Positions 33,837 to 45,701 of a stretch of 64,000 nt of DNA are shown here, in pieces. Where the stretch lies: contig BCKK01000003.1 in assembly GCA_001600615.1 (NCBI GenBank), forward strand, positions 1,908,181-1,972,180, written 5' to 3'. The position numbers were made by a program, and so were the translations under genes. The notes under the pieces were generated by a model that ran no database searches, was not told the DNA's origin, and saw only the letters and a program-made list of their open reading frames with translations. Position 1 is the first letter of the stretch; each line of letters opens with the position of its first letter. This DNA comes from Dioszegia crocea (lineage: Eukaryota; Basidiomycota; Tremellomycetes; Tremellales; Bulleribasidiaceae).

Positions 33837-36086
33837 ATGTCAACATGTACCAGCTCCAACACCACTCCCTACCTCACCGTAACCGATCAGATGTCGCGTG
33901 CAAGGTTTCCCCCCAACAATTCCCCAAGCACTCCCTCGCCCAGAGTCGCATTCTCTCCCCTCCTCGATAACACTATCAATCTTGAAGACGGGCCGTATGA
34001 TGTCGATGATGAAGAGGAACATCGGCAAAGTAGCCAACGGTGGGCTATAATGTCAGCCATTCTACCCCGGCGGAAGAAGGGAGGGAAGAGGACGCGGTAT
34101 GGGCTGATACTGGGCGCCGGGGTGGGACTGATGATTCTGGTGTTTGTTCTAAGTCATCAATCGGGGCGTCATGGCTGGGAAAAGTGGGGGCTTGTCAGCG
34201 ATATTGAGGGACTGATAGGTGGGGACTATTTGGAAGTGGGGGACTGGAGAGGGGTCAGCTCGCGCGTCAAGAAGATAGCGAGTAATGGTGCATCTAGGGG
34301 AAAGGGATCAGCCAAGGGGAAGGGAAAGGGCAAAGGCAAGGGGAAAGGAACCGAGGTCGAGGTGGACGATGGACTATACCGCTTCAACCCTACAACTCTG
34401 GTGGACAACAACGAGCCACACCCTATATCCGCAATAATCAACCAGGCGAATATCGCATGGGCGGAAAAAAGTGTCGCGTCAAAGTACGACACTCAAGGCG
34501 GCAGTGGTGGAGTATCGGCGGCGATATGGACGAGCGCCACCGAAGGGGTTTGAGAAGTGGTGGGCATATATATACAGTGAGTGTCTGGGTTGATTGAGCT
34601 AAAACCAGACAAAACAATGTCCCATTGCCAGATGAGTACGATCAAATATCCCGCGATATCCACCTCTTCCACCCTCATTCCTCCTCCACTATCGCTGCCA
34701 AAATGAAGAAGGCTGCCAAGCTATCCGACACCTATATCATACGGAATACAGGAGGGAAGATCTCTGTTCAGCGTAATTTTGACCCGGCGAAACACCCAGG
34801 TGGAGAGCAGCGGATCGCGGCGCAGGTGGGGATGGTGGAAGATGTTGCAGAGTTTATTGGGGACTTCGAGGCGGTTTGGTCAGTGCATGATACAGGGAGG
34901 CTGTTCACGAGTTGGAGCCAGAGGAGAGAGCTCGAGAGTGCGCTGAAGGAGGGATCTTGTGAGTGCTGTGGCCTGCACTGTAGACAAGGCTGACTTCCAG
35001 ATCTGGAAGAAGAGGAGATGGATGATCAATTCGGTTGGACGGCTCTGTGCCCCATGTCGACCAACTTTGGCGCTGCCCTCTTCCCCAAAACCGACAAACA
35101 AACCCACGTCGATAAAACCTCCACTTCCAAATCATTCATCTCATCATTCCCCAAATCCATATCACTTTGCGACCATCCATCTCTCATCCCTATCCACGGC
35201 GCGACTTCTGGGCCTTACCGTATCCCTTCTACCTCAGGCCACCTCCCTCTCTTCTCCTACTCGCGCACATCACTCCATTCGGACATCCTCGGTATCCCTT
35301 ATTCTCACCTCGTCAATCTCCCCCCAACAGCCTGGGAAGCCAAGACGAATGACAAGCTATTGTGGCGCGGAGGATTGACGGGTGGGCACTACGATGCCAA
35401 AGTCAACTGGAAGGAAATACAGCGGTTTCGTCTACTCGACATCGCCAAGCGGACCGGTTCAACATCCATCCTCATCCCCAATTCCTCATCTGCCAAACTT
35501 GTCAAGACCACCTATACCGAGACGGCCGAACGGTACTTTGATATTGGCGCAACGGGCAAAGCGATCCAATGCGATAAACCAACTTGCGACCTCATTGACG
35601 CGACATACGACTTTGCGCCGCGCATGTCACACGCCCAGGCCGCAGCGCACAAGTACGTGATGGATGTAGATGGGAATGCGTGGTCGGCGCGCTTCAAGGG
35701 TTTGCTATCGACAGGAACGGTGGTGTTGAAGAGTACAATGATGCCGGAGTGGTGGAATGATCGAGCTCAGGCATGGGTGCATTATGTACCGGTCGAGCTT
35801 GGGTTTGGGGATTTGTTGGATATTATGGCTTATGTGAGTGGGCAAGAGTCCCACTATATATGATCACAGCTAATATTCTTAGTTCACTGGAGACCTTACT
35901 GGTCAAGGAGGAAACGATGCTGCCGCTGCTCGAATCGCCAGGGCTGGTCAAGCATGGACCAGAACACACTGGCGACAGGAAGATATGGTGGCTTATAGCT
36001 TTAGGCTGTATCTCGAATGGGCCAGAGTGTGGGGAGGGGGAGATAGGATGGCGGGGTATGTGTATGATGAGGCCGATGAGATTTAG
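33837..36086 (+). CDS. GT90 (CAP10-family) glycosyltransferase, with an apparent one-base frameshift
   Basis: Type II Golgi glycosyltransferase of family GT90, the family of the Cryptococcus xylosyltransferase Cxt1 and Cap10. Exons: 33837-34580, 34609-34958, 35001-35833, 35883-36086. The cytosolic N-terminus is followed by one membrane anchor (YGLILGAGVGLMILVFVL) and a Lys/Gly-rich stem (KGKGKGKGKGKG). The catalytic part has EYRRRYGRAPPKGFEKWW, NNVPLPDEYDQI, LLWRGGLTGG, and the family core YVMDVDGNAWSARFKGLLST with HYVPVELGFGDLLD. The frame changes at an A6 run (34465-34470): upstream codons give NIAWAEK, but conserved downstream sequence is in the next frame. Removing one A makes the total 710 codons exactly. 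The first donor is read as GA|GTGTCT at 34581 to hold frame. The frameshift may be a sequencing error. Confidence 0.82.
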
Positions 36087-36474
36087 GCCGGGGTCGGTGA
36101 GGGGGGATTAAGGGAATATTTTGGGCGAGATGGACAATATGCTTTTGGGTCAAAGGGGAGCTGTATAATAGGGTCGGCCATTACAGTTAGAGGGCAATAC
36201 AATTAGAGCGTGAAAGCCAACATGAGATGCTATAGTCATAGATGTACAGGTCAAGTAAGGTCCAAGCGGTGAAAATGGCCTGGGTGCAAATTTGAACCTG
36301 AGCAAATCCGACGCGTCGTTCGTTGCAGTTCACCGTGTCATACATCACTCACCGTCAACTGTCTGACCACACAGGAAAGACACTCTTCCGCCCTATCCAA
36401 TCACTCTGAACGGAGACTACCCGCACAGCAATCCTACCCTCGCCCCTAACAACCTCCCGACTGCCCAAACCACC
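36087..36474. other. Intergenic between GT90 and unknown gene
   Basis: About 390 bases, nothing recognised beyond a pyrimidine-rich leader before 36475. Confidence 0.5.
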
Positions 36475-37915
36475 ATGGCCGTAATCGAACAAATAACCTC
36501 CCCTCCCTCCCCTCCCAATTCCGCCACCTCACCCTCTATTCGAGATCCCAAACCCGACCTCGTCGCTCTTTCAAGCAAAAAAGATGAGCTGTGGAGACAG
36601 GTGTGTAAGCGCTGGAGCCGGATGGCCCTGGGCCCATTTTGGGCGGAATAAGGAGGATGGGATGAGGAATGTGAGTGGATTGGTTTTCTTTGCTTTGGAT
36701 GGGCTTGGGCTCAGAGTGACGGTTTCTACTTTGTGTGGCTGAGGGGCTGGAGGTCACGTTGATGTGCGTTATGGAGGGATTTGGGAGGACCCTTAAGTGG
36801 ATGGGCATGTGTACATCGGTATGCAGAGATATAGGGGGGTATTCGAATTTCCCCCTTGGCTCGGCCGGCTGAACAAGGGCTTGCTGATGATCTTGGATGA
36901 TCTCTCATTGGCTGGACGGGCTCCGTTGAGGAGAGTTCTCTACAGAATGAGTTCAGAGACAAGGAGGGCCAGGATCCCATCAACGCTCTCTATACCCCTC
37001 TGCTGACGCTTGCTTTCTGAGACCTCCTCCAAGGCCTTAAGCTGACATCTCAGTACTCGCAGGAGATCTGCGCAAGATGCGAGGATCCAGCAGCTGAAGG
37101 AGCGCGCTGGCAAGATACACTGAAAGAAATGGTACGTTCTCCCTCTTCCCCGGTGTACACTGTCGAATGATAAAGCCTGGCCTAAATCGTTCTTCTCGCC
37201 CGCCTGTCTCTTAGCTGATTTACCAGGAATCTCGAATCAATACCCAACGAGAAGCTCTATCTTCATCAGCCATAGCCGACACATCTCCACCCAAACCCTC
37301 TCACTCGGACGACACCCGAACAGCCACCGCCACAGCCAGACCTTCCATCTCCAACACACCGACCAAGCTGCCCGCACCCTCTCCTGCTGTCCTTCCCCAA
37401 GAATCCGGGGCATCGATCACTGGAACCATCGCTTATCCGCCCACACCTACTTCTGCGCCTATTCCCAGGGTATCAGATACGGATCTAAGAGATATTGTCG
37501 AGCCTGAACGAGCGAATAGATGGTATGTCTTTCCTCACCCCAATCAATCACCTCTTCACGGCCAACTTCCAATCATACAGATTGCATGCAGAAGGCAGCT
37601 GATATCACAAGGCTCATGAATCGTTATCGAGCCGGTACGACATCACCCCTTATCACCCAAATGCAAGTCTATCGGGACTATCAAAAGGCCTTTCCTACCC
37701 CCACCAACCCACCGAACAACTCAAATCCTACTCTGGCCGGATCGGAATTTGTCGCACTTGTACAGATTGTCTTTCCGTCCGTCTGGCTCGAAACGGAGGG
37801 ATATGCGTTTGGGGGTTTGGTGCAGGTTGAGCATAAAGATACGGCTGGTGGGCCCAAGACTGGTGCGGGGACGCCGACGCCGACGCCGTCGAAGACGAGA
37901 TGGGCGACTTCCTGA
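36475..37915 (+). CDS. Protein of unknown function, four exons
   Basis: I do not recognise a family. Model: 36475-36600, 37054-37131, 37227-37526, 37592-37915 (275 aa, 276 codons). Exon 1 starts MAVIEQITSPPSPPNS and exon 2 encodes YSQEICARCEDPAAEGARWQ. Exon 3 is a Ser/Thr/Pro-rich linker ending PERANRW, and exon 4 has a more ordered segment (ITRLMNRYRAGTTSPLITQM, then EFVALVQIVFPSVWLETEGY). The last junction is uncertain: the obvious GTATGT donor at 37523 creates a stop with every nearby acceptor, so the GTCTTT donor at 37527 was chosen because it keeps frame. The first intron is 453 bases, nearly ten times the local norm. No signal peptide or membrane helix. Confidence 0.5.
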
Positions 37916-38511
37916 GATGCCGGAGGGGTAGATGGGGATAAAAGGAGTCAGGGAGTGTTTCGTAGTGGTGATAGCGTGGCTTGGTGAGTTTGACGTGAGA
38001 TATCTAGGAATACGCAGCTGACCGCCCTCAGAGCTGTCCGCATGTCAAGACAGTGGACCGTAACCCAAAGGATCTGACCAAGACTCGCCATCCAACAAGT
38101 GAGCTCTTTATCACCCGCTGTACGATGTGCATTGCCTGACCTTTGCAGTTCAAAAAGAGGCAGCCCTCGAAACAGCATTCGACCCCAATCGTGCTGCTTG
38201 GCCGTCCGCCAATACTACCGCAACGTGCTCTTCGGCGATGACATAACAGCGTATGTAGTTCTATTCGTATGGAGTCCATCAGCGATGTACAACGATGTAT
38301 CAGTACAAGATTCGCAAGAGATAGCCAACACTGGGATATGGTGCAGGGAGCAGTAAGGTGGGCCTAGGCGACAACAAGCCAGTCGCGGGATCCCGGGTGG
38401 TGATGTCATCGATCAAGCGTCTTTCAGTCATTTCCCAAGTCGTTCTATAATGAGTGCCATCCTCTGACAATACTGCAATATCCACTCTCTCTCACCAGAA
38501 CCAGATCTACA
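37916..38511. other. Intergenic, no gene seen
   Basis: About 0.6 kb between the unknown gene and the GFA/CENP-V gene. Short ORFs only. Confidence 0.5.
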
Positions 38512-39290
38512 ATGTCGCCAGCCGAAGATACAATCACAGGGCACTGCGTCTGCAAGCAGTACACAGTGACAATACCCCGGCCGAGCGTGATGAACCTATG
38601 TCGTGAGCTTCTCCCTATCTCGGACTGGGGTCGCAATGCTGATAGTCAGATTGTGTGGACTGCAGAAGATGGGCTGGATCAATGTGAGCTTTGAGTCTGC
38701 TCCTCGAGTCCCCACAGCGCTTGTGGCCAGAGTCATCTTTCGTCTCCACAGCCAGTGGCATTGCGCAGCCTTTCTGGATTTATCGGATATCGCTGTACCC
38801 GGGATGAGTCCGAGGGAGTTCAAATTGGGAGGTCGGAGATTCGTGCGAGCGGACAGAAACCCTTTAAAGTCAGATGTTGACTTACAAGGTATTCAGCGCA
38901 CGTTCAAGCGCCAGAGGAGAAGGTCAAATTCGAAGGACCAACACCTCGAACGCACACCGTAAAGGGGGTAGACGGGATGGATATGACTAGAGCGTGGTGC
39001 GACACATGCGGAAGGTAGGCTTGTACCTCTTCTGGAGGATACGTATGATGTGATTGGGCTGACAGGCACAGCGGACTATACATCATGCCGGAAGGCACAG
39101 GTGGACCTTCGTTCTTCAAAGCGGGTGAGTTGCTTGTTTCTGAGATAAGGCAATTGCTGATACTTCAGGTCTGTTCAATCCTGGGGACGTACCTAAGCCG
39201 ACCATGGAGACGTTCACAAAGGATATGGAGAGCTGGGAGAGCGTAGCACACGGCGTCAAGCCGTTTGAGAAGAATGGGAATTTGATATGA
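38512..39290 (+). CDS. GFA / CENP-V domain protein (Mss4-like zinc fold)
   Basis: Small zinc-binding protein of the glutathione-dependent formaldehyde-activating/CENP-V family, 159 aa. Exons: 38512-38602, 38650-38683, 38752-38807, 38897-39014, 39066-39124, 39169-39290 (160 codons). The first zinc cysteines are in GHCVCKQYTV. The second pair lies across a splice in LCHCVDCRRWAGS, and the third in AWCDTCGRHSGLYIMPEG, followed by the typical end KAGLFNPGDVPKPTMETFTK and GVKPFEKNG. Members are often annotated as S-(hydroxymethyl)glutathione synthases, but most have unproven activity. The third exon is the weakest part, because its donor (GTCCGA) is poor. It was chosen because it keeps frame and gives AVPG, a plausible strand in this fold. 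The start is the first ATG. Confidence 0.75.
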
Positions 39291-39586
39291 GCGATTTGCG
39301 TATTTATTGGGAGGTTTGAGCTTTAGTGAAGATATATTCAGTCCAGTTCAGACCATGTATCCCTTGCGCCGTGATCAAGTGCTCTTCTACTCCCTATCCT
39401 AGATACCTTGGGAGGTTACCTTGTTGACTGGCGGTTTTACCTTGCAGTACCCCACCCCACCTCCCCACCCAGATCCGGGCACGATGTACGCACGGATCAG
39501 ATTCCGAAACGGGCCGGGGTGCCACTTTTTTCTTCCAACGTTCCTCCAGTGCAACATCAACACCATATCAGTACAAGTACACCAAA

Positions 39587-41852
39587 ATGGCAGACACCAC
39601 CACCAAATCTTCGGCGCCCATCGGTGAGTGAGAAGAGGAGCTGCTCGGGAAATTTTGACCGGTACTGATCTGAGCCTAGCGTTGCTATCCGTTTACGACA
39701 AGGATGGTCTTTTGCCTTTCGCCAAGGGGCTCAAAGAGCTCGGGTTCAGGTTGTTGGGTAGTGGAGGTACGGCTAAGATGATCCGGGAGTCTGGTATTGA
39801 GATTGAGTGAGTTTAGATATCTTAGAAGGCGTAGGAGAGCATAAGCTGACCTGATAGGGACGTATCGTCAATCACCAATGCGCCCGAAATGCTCGGTGGA
39901 CGAGTCAAGACTCTGCACCCTGCAGTGCACGGTGGTATGTCTATTTACTCTCTGCGTAGGTGCGTGCTGACAGTCCAGGTATCCTCTCTCGCGATATCCC
40001 CTCCGACCTCGCAGACCTAGCCACCAACTCCATCTCCCCCATCACTCTCGTCGTCTGCAATCTCTACCCTTTCGTCCTCCAGACCGCCAAGCCCGACTGC
40101 ACCCTCTCGTCAGCAATCGAGGAGATCGATATTGGAGGTGTAACCCTTCTGCGCGCCGCAGCCAAGAATCACGCTCGCGTATCCATCATTTCATCACCCT
40201 CGGACTACACTTCCATCCTAGACGAATGGCGCACCAAGGGTGAGGTTTCAGATGAGACCAAGCGCGGTTTGGCACTCAAGGCGTTTGAGAGCACAAAGAG
40301 TTACGATGAGGCGATTGCGGATTACTTCAGGAAAATGTACGCTTCGCCTGATAGTCAGAAGGATATGGGTGCGGCTGCTGGTGTGGGCTATCAGCGATTG
40401 GGTTTGAGGTATGGTGCCAACCCTCACCAGAAGCCTGCGCAGGCTTTTGTTGAGAATGGGGAAATGCCAGTTACAGGTGAGTCGTGCTTTCTTTGCCCAG
40501 CCTTTGTGCCCGATAATCCCTCCGCTGTATTGTGACGCTGGCCGGGATGTAGCTGACCCTTTCAGTCCTTTCTGGTTCTCCAGGATACATCAACCTTCTC
40601 GACGCCCTCAACTCCTGGGCACTAGTCAAGGAGCTCTCCGCTGCCCTCGGCCTCCCCGCCGCCGCCTCCTTCAAGCACGTCTCACCTGCAGGTGCTGCTG
40701 TCGGTCTGGAGCTAGACGAGCGGGAAAAGAAGGTGTTTGGCGTCGAGGATCTGAAGGATCTGTCTCCCCTGGCGTGTGCTTACGCCCGAGCTCGAGGTTA
40801 GTCTGCTTTTCTTCTCGACCGAAGTGGATACTGATGAGCCAGGAGCCGACCGGATGTCATCCTTCGGGGACTTCATTGCCCTCTCTCACACTGTCGACAC
40901 CCCCACCGCCAAGATTATCTCGAGAGAAGTTTCGGACGGTGTCATTGCGCCAGGATACGAGCCTGAGGCGTTGGAGATCCTGCGTAAGAAGAAGGGCGGG
41001 AAGTACTGCGTCTTGCAGGTGAGCTATGGATGGCACACGTACCGTGAGCTTTAGCTGATGATCTAGATGGACCCTGAGTACGAACCTCCCTTGGTGGAGA
41101 CTCGCCAGGTGTACGGTATCTCCATGCAGCAACGTCGAAACGACTGCAAGATTGATGCGTCACTATTTGAGAATGTCGTCACCAAGAACAAAGATGTAAG
41201 CTATGGGGTCCACCACAGCTTCGGCGGAAAGAGCTGACATCTTAGCTCCCCAAACAAGCCATTATCGACTTAACAGTCGCCACTCTCGCACTCAAATACA
41301 CTCAGTCCAACTCCGTCTGCTACGCCTTGAACGGTACCGTCATCGGTCTCGGCGCAGGCCAGCAATCCCGAATCCACTGCACCCGTCTTGCCGGCGACAA
41401 AGCCGATAACTGGTGGTTGCGACACCACCCGCGCGTCCTCTCTCTCCCCTTCAAAAAGGGTACCAAGCGAGCCGACAAAGCAAATGCTATCGACCTTTTT
41501 GTCACTTCTCAAGCGTACGCCGCTGAAGGTGGTGAACGGGCACAATGGGAGAGTCTATTTGACGAGACGCCGAAAGAGTTGACGGCGGAGGAGAAGAAGG
41601 AGCACATGGGTCAATTGAAGGGTGTTGTATGCTCGAGCGATGCCTTCTTCCCTTTCCCTGATAATGTCCACAGGGCACACAAGAGTGGGGCGACATACCT
41701 TGCTGCTCCTGGTGGAAGTATCATGGATGCGGAATGTATCAAGGCGGCCGATGAGTTCGGGATGGTCTTCTGCCATACTACTTTGCGCTTGGTGAGTTCT
41801 TTGAGCCGGGACCCTGGATGGCTTGATGCTGATACTTTAGTTCCACCACTAG
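39587..41852 (+). CDS. ADE16: Bifunctional AICAR transformylase / IMP cyclohydrolase
   Basis: Catalyses the last two steps of de novo purine synthesis: formyl transfer to AICAR, then closure to IMP. Nine exons: 39587-39623, 39680-39806, 39858-39934, 39979-40476, 40566-40796, 40843-41018, 41067-41195, 41246-41791, 41841-41852 (610 aa, against about 590 in yeast). The N-terminal cyclohydrolase part shows [49 protein letters not shown] and [17 protein letters not shown]. The transformylase part has [28 protein letters not shown] (with the Lys-His pair), [33 protein letters not shown], and the universal end RLFHH. The final exon has only 12 bases (FHH and stop). Yeast has two paralogues, ADE16 and ADE17; which one this matches cannot be said. 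Confidence 0.95.
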
Positions 41853-42148
41853 ATGTAGAAGACTGGAAGTTGAAAAAGATGGTTAGGGGGAGAGTTGTGA
41901 ATAGAATGCGTAATTCGTTTTGGGAAGAATGTATATATGGGCGATGGAGCGTCGGCTCATCATGTGCCACCGACATGCTACTGACCGGATTCAACGATCG
42001 ACTAATGCCGCTGAATCGAGACTGACGGCTTGGACAAGACGCGCGGATTGACACATCTACTGATGATCATGCAAATGCATGATGCTAATGACGCCAAAAG
42101 CCGCTCTATGCTACATTGGTAATTCCTTATCATAGCCGATGTCGTAAA

Positions 42149-43471
42149 CTAGTATGCCGCTCCTCCATTAACGTGGAAGCACTGATCATGTCAGCTCGTC
42201 CCTCAATCCAGAAGGAAGCAAAACTTACCTGGCCTGTGAAATACGAGCTGTCTACACTGGCGAGGAAGACAAAGGCAGTGGCGACTTCGGCAGGCTGTCC
42301 AGCTCGGCCGATTGGTGCTGGGTGGTTAGCATCGTGTCTCCATGCTTGCCGCTGGGCAGGGCTGATTGACTCACTAGATGGACCGAACTCCTCTAGCGAC
42401 TCTTTGGTCATGGTGGCCAAGACCAGAGGGGTCCAGATGGGACCAGGGCAGACGGCGCTGAGCATCAGCATGAAGCTGGCTAATTATGTGAAGCTACGGA
42501 AAGTCACACTCACTTGACTCGGATACCCTTCTCCTGGACAATCTGGTTGGAAAGACCTCTTGTGAATGCAACAATAGCACCCTTGGTAGCCGTGTAGTCG
42601 AGCAGCTGCTAAGTGAGCTTTCGAGTCTGACATGCCTGGCTGTGGAACACACCTTAGGGTGACCCTTGAACGGGTTGATACTGGCACAGTTGATAATGGA
42701 CCCTCCCCATGGCATGATAGGAACGAGATTCTTGGTGAGGTAGAAGAATGAGTGAATGTTGACGTCAAAGACATGCCTCCACTGCTCTGATTCAAGGTCG
42801 GCAATGTTCGGGACTTCAGTTTGGGTAGCGTGGTTGTTGACTCTGCCCAAGTCAGCTTAGTACCCCTTTGAGTCAGTAAAAGACATACAAAACGTGCAAC
42901 TCTCCCTTACTCCACTTCTTGACTTCCTCAACCATCTCGAGACACGCCTCCTCTGTCCTCAGATCCTTGGCGTAAAGGTGAACTTCAGCCTTAGGCGCGA
43001 CTTTAGCAATGTATGCTTTGGTCGAATCGGCGTCTTCCTGCTCGTTGGGGTGGTAATGAATGAGCACTGAGGCTCCCTCGAGTGCACTAAAGCATCAGCT
43101 ATAGCTCCCGAATCGAGCGAATAGACTTACTACAAGATGGAGATTGCTCGTCCGATCCCACTGTCACCACCAGTAACTACAGCTCGTTTACCCTCGAGCT
43201 TGCCGGCAGGCTTGTACTTGGTACCATCAGCCATGACATCGTCGAACGGAGCAGGGTCCATAGGCCCCTGTTTCCCAGGAAGATCCTCCTGTCGCTGGTT
43301 GGCGATCTGGGGAGGAAGGTAGGAAGGGCGGTATTGCTCTGGAATGGAAGAAGGGGGAGACATTTTGGTTTGGACTTGTCTGGTTGAGAGGTAGAGGGTA
43401 GATGAGAGTTTACGATGTTGCAGAGAGGCGGAAAGAAAAGTTTGGAATCGCTGGAATCGCTGGAATCGCAT
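42149..43471 (-). CDS. Short-chain dehydrogenase/reductase, YghA/glucose-dehydrogenase-like
   Basis: NAD(P)-dependent oxidoreductase of the classical SDR family, 342 aa. Exons: 43471-43131, 43086-42889, 42842-42653, 42608-42514, 42457-42375, 42317-42229, 42181-42149. The cofactor motif is VVTGGDSGIGRA. NNHA replaces the usual NNAG. The catalytic serine lies in GSIINCASINPFKGHP and YTATKGA supplies Tyr and Lys. The C-terminus (GQCFHVNGGAAY) is typical of the group that carries the QYRPSYLPP...QRQEDLPGKQGPMDPAP leader. The longest frame begins MRFQRFQRFQTFLSA, an Arg-rich presequence-like stretch. A second ATG (MSPPSSIPEQY) could give a cytosolic form. The substrate is unknown: bacterial relatives act on sugars or aldehydes. 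Convergent with ADE16. Confidence 0.87.
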
Positions 43472-43917
43472 GTTGAACGCTAAGAAGACATGACATCATG
43501 CATACTCTGTCCGCCGCTACGTATCCACTGGCGGCACTGGCCGCACATTCCTCAGGTGGAGTGGGGTATTCCAGGGCGCTGCCTCTTCAGTTACTATGCA
43601 GGCGACTTCTTATGACTCGGACGGGGAGGATCATGCTGACCGTCTGAGTTGGCGCTTTACACTACGCAATGCATGATAGCATGCAACTCACACCAGGTGG
43701 GATATGGCAGAATGTATGGACTCCTACCCCACTTCCCCACCGGCTCCCCCGGATTTACCCCACACGGAAGCTGCCGGAATGTTCGGATGCTTATTTAAGC
43801 GAAACTCTAATCCTAATTCCAAGCAATCAATCGCGCATTCCTGGGCTGACATCTCTTCCCTTCTCCTTTGATCATATCACTCCCCTTCCTTGCTATCCAC
43901 TCCGTAGCTTCAACAGT
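43472..43917. promoter_or_regulatory. Divergent promoter between SDR and HEN1
   Basis: About 450 bases between two divergent starts. A pyrimidine-rich tract precedes the HEN1 ATG. No gene. Confidence 0.5.
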
Positions 43918-45701
43918 ATGGGCCGTCCAAAAGAGCCCATTCCCTCCCCACCGCTTCTCTCCCCGTCCTCTTTGCCAAGGACTGAAGGACTGCCCGATGT
44001 CGAGGTGTCGATGGTCGAAGCGGCCGATGTGACGGGTGTCAGCTTTAAGCCAGAGTGAGTTCCTACTCATAGATATGGGAGAATCTAGCTAAGACGCGTA
44101 GATTATGGATGCAACGCCGACATTGGGCGCTGGAGGTGCTCAAGAGAGAGGGTGTACGATCGGTAAGTTGACGCGTAGTTCGCGTTTGATGGGATGGAAT
44201 TGAATGATGGCTGTCCATCATCCGTCACTGGAGTCTCTAGAAGCGTACTCCATGGAATCGGGCTGATCACTAAGGTGCTCGACGTAGGTGCAGGCCAAGG
44301 AGCGCTTCTCGAGACTCTCATTCAGCCTCCAGCGACGGTGCAAGAGGCAGCTTTAAGACGTCAGCTGTCCAAACGTGGTCAAAGCTCGACTACACAATCT
44401 GAAGTTGTCAGTCAAGAGGAAGAGTACGAGGGAGACGAGCCTGAGCTATACCTAGACGTAAGTAGCTGCCCGAGTAGGTGATGGGCTCGTATTCTAAACC
44501 GACCATTGCTGACACGACAGCGCCTCGCAGCTCTCGATCCTGAGCCCAACGTCCTTCCTGCCGCTCTATCAATCCTCTCTCCTTCAGCCTCTTCTTCCAA
44601 CTCGACTCAACGGCGTTTCTCCCCGCTCTCCACTGAGCTCTGGCTAGGCGGGATTGAATCGTATAACCAGCATTTGGAGGGATATGAAGCGATGGTAGCT
44701 CTGGAGGTGATTGAACATCTGGATCCGAATGTTCTGAGTCGCTTTGGCGTTGTGTGTCTGGGGACTTATAGGCCAAGGCTGTTGTTGATCTCTACTCCGG
44801 TACGTCATACATTTTGCTGACATTTCCCCCGTCAGCAATTACGATCATCAGCTGACATCCTATAGAATTTCGACTTCAACTCTAAATTCCCTAGACATGA
44901 ACATGGCGAGCACGATTTCGCTCGGAAAGGATTTGTCGATCCGACTGGCAGGACTGAGCGGGTGTTCAGGTATGTCTATTCTCCAGGGCAGCGTGAACCA
45001 GGCTGATCCTTAGACACTCTGACCACAAGCTCGAAATGACATCTGCCGAATTCGCTTCATGGGCAAACTCCGCAGCTTCAGATTGGGGCTACGAAGTGAC
45101 GCTGTCCGGTGTCGGTCTATCCTCCTCCCCTTCTTACTATCCCGCCGACCACGCCTTCTCGCCAAACGCGCCCATCCATGCTAGTCAAGTCGCACTTTTC
45201 CGCTTGGCATCCGGTATACCCATGCGATCTCCTCGCTCTGTCCGGTCAAGCGAGTTGCCCTGGCTATCCCGCGAAACTGCCCACCCCCACAAACTCGTCG
45301 GACGGTTCAAGTTGCCGGCTACGACAAAGCTGGACAAGGGGGATAAATCGGGTCCGAAGGTGGTACGGGAGAGGGTGAAGGATCTATTGACGAGTTGGGG
45401 TATTGGTCAAGTGAGCATGGGGGAATTATGGGGAGATGTGGAGCTGGCAGGTGGGATGTGCAAGGGGAGCAAGAGGTGGTTGGTTGGTTGTTTAGGCGGA
45501 TGGGGTGATCAGGAGGCGATCAAGAGTGACGAGGCTGGGGAAGGAGAGTTCGAGGTGGATTGGGAGAAACCGACTGAAGGGGGAAGAGGGGTGGTTGTGA
45601 AGTGGAAAGGGTTCAAGCCGGCACAACGAGCGGAAGAGGAAGGGGGAATGAAGGATCTTCCAGCGAGGGAAGGACCGAGTGAGAAGACTGGCGATTGGTG
45701 A
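43918..45701 (+). CDS. HEN1: HEN1 family small-RNA 2'-O-methyltransferase
   Basis: S-adenosylmethionine-dependent enzyme that methylates the 3'-terminal 2'-hydroxyl of small RNAs and protects them from decay. Six exons: 43918-44054, 44102-44162, 44275-44457, 44521-44799, 44866-44969, 45014-45701 (483 aa). The SAM-binding motif is VLDVGAGQGALLE. The HEN1-specific metal site EVIEHLDP (Glu-x-x-Glu-His) comes next, then LLISTPNFDFNSKF and FRHSDHKLEMT, whose His completes the metal ligands. Upstream, WMQRRHWALEVLKR matches the helix before motif I. There is no La or double-stranded-RNA-binding domain as in plant HEN1, so the layout resembles the short animal type. The C-terminal 150 residues are charged and unrecognised. 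No residue needed for catalysis appears lost. Confidence 0.88.

Noticed and set aside
33358..33882. 174-codon plus-strand ORF before the GT90 gene
   Set aside because: Pyrimidine-rich leader with Pro/Leu/Ser-rich translation; overlaps the GT90 start in another frame.
36262..36305. GGTTCAAATT on the minus strand, resembling a tRNA T-loop
   Set aside because: No matching acceptor stem, D-arm or anticodon arm could be found in the surrounding 90 bases.
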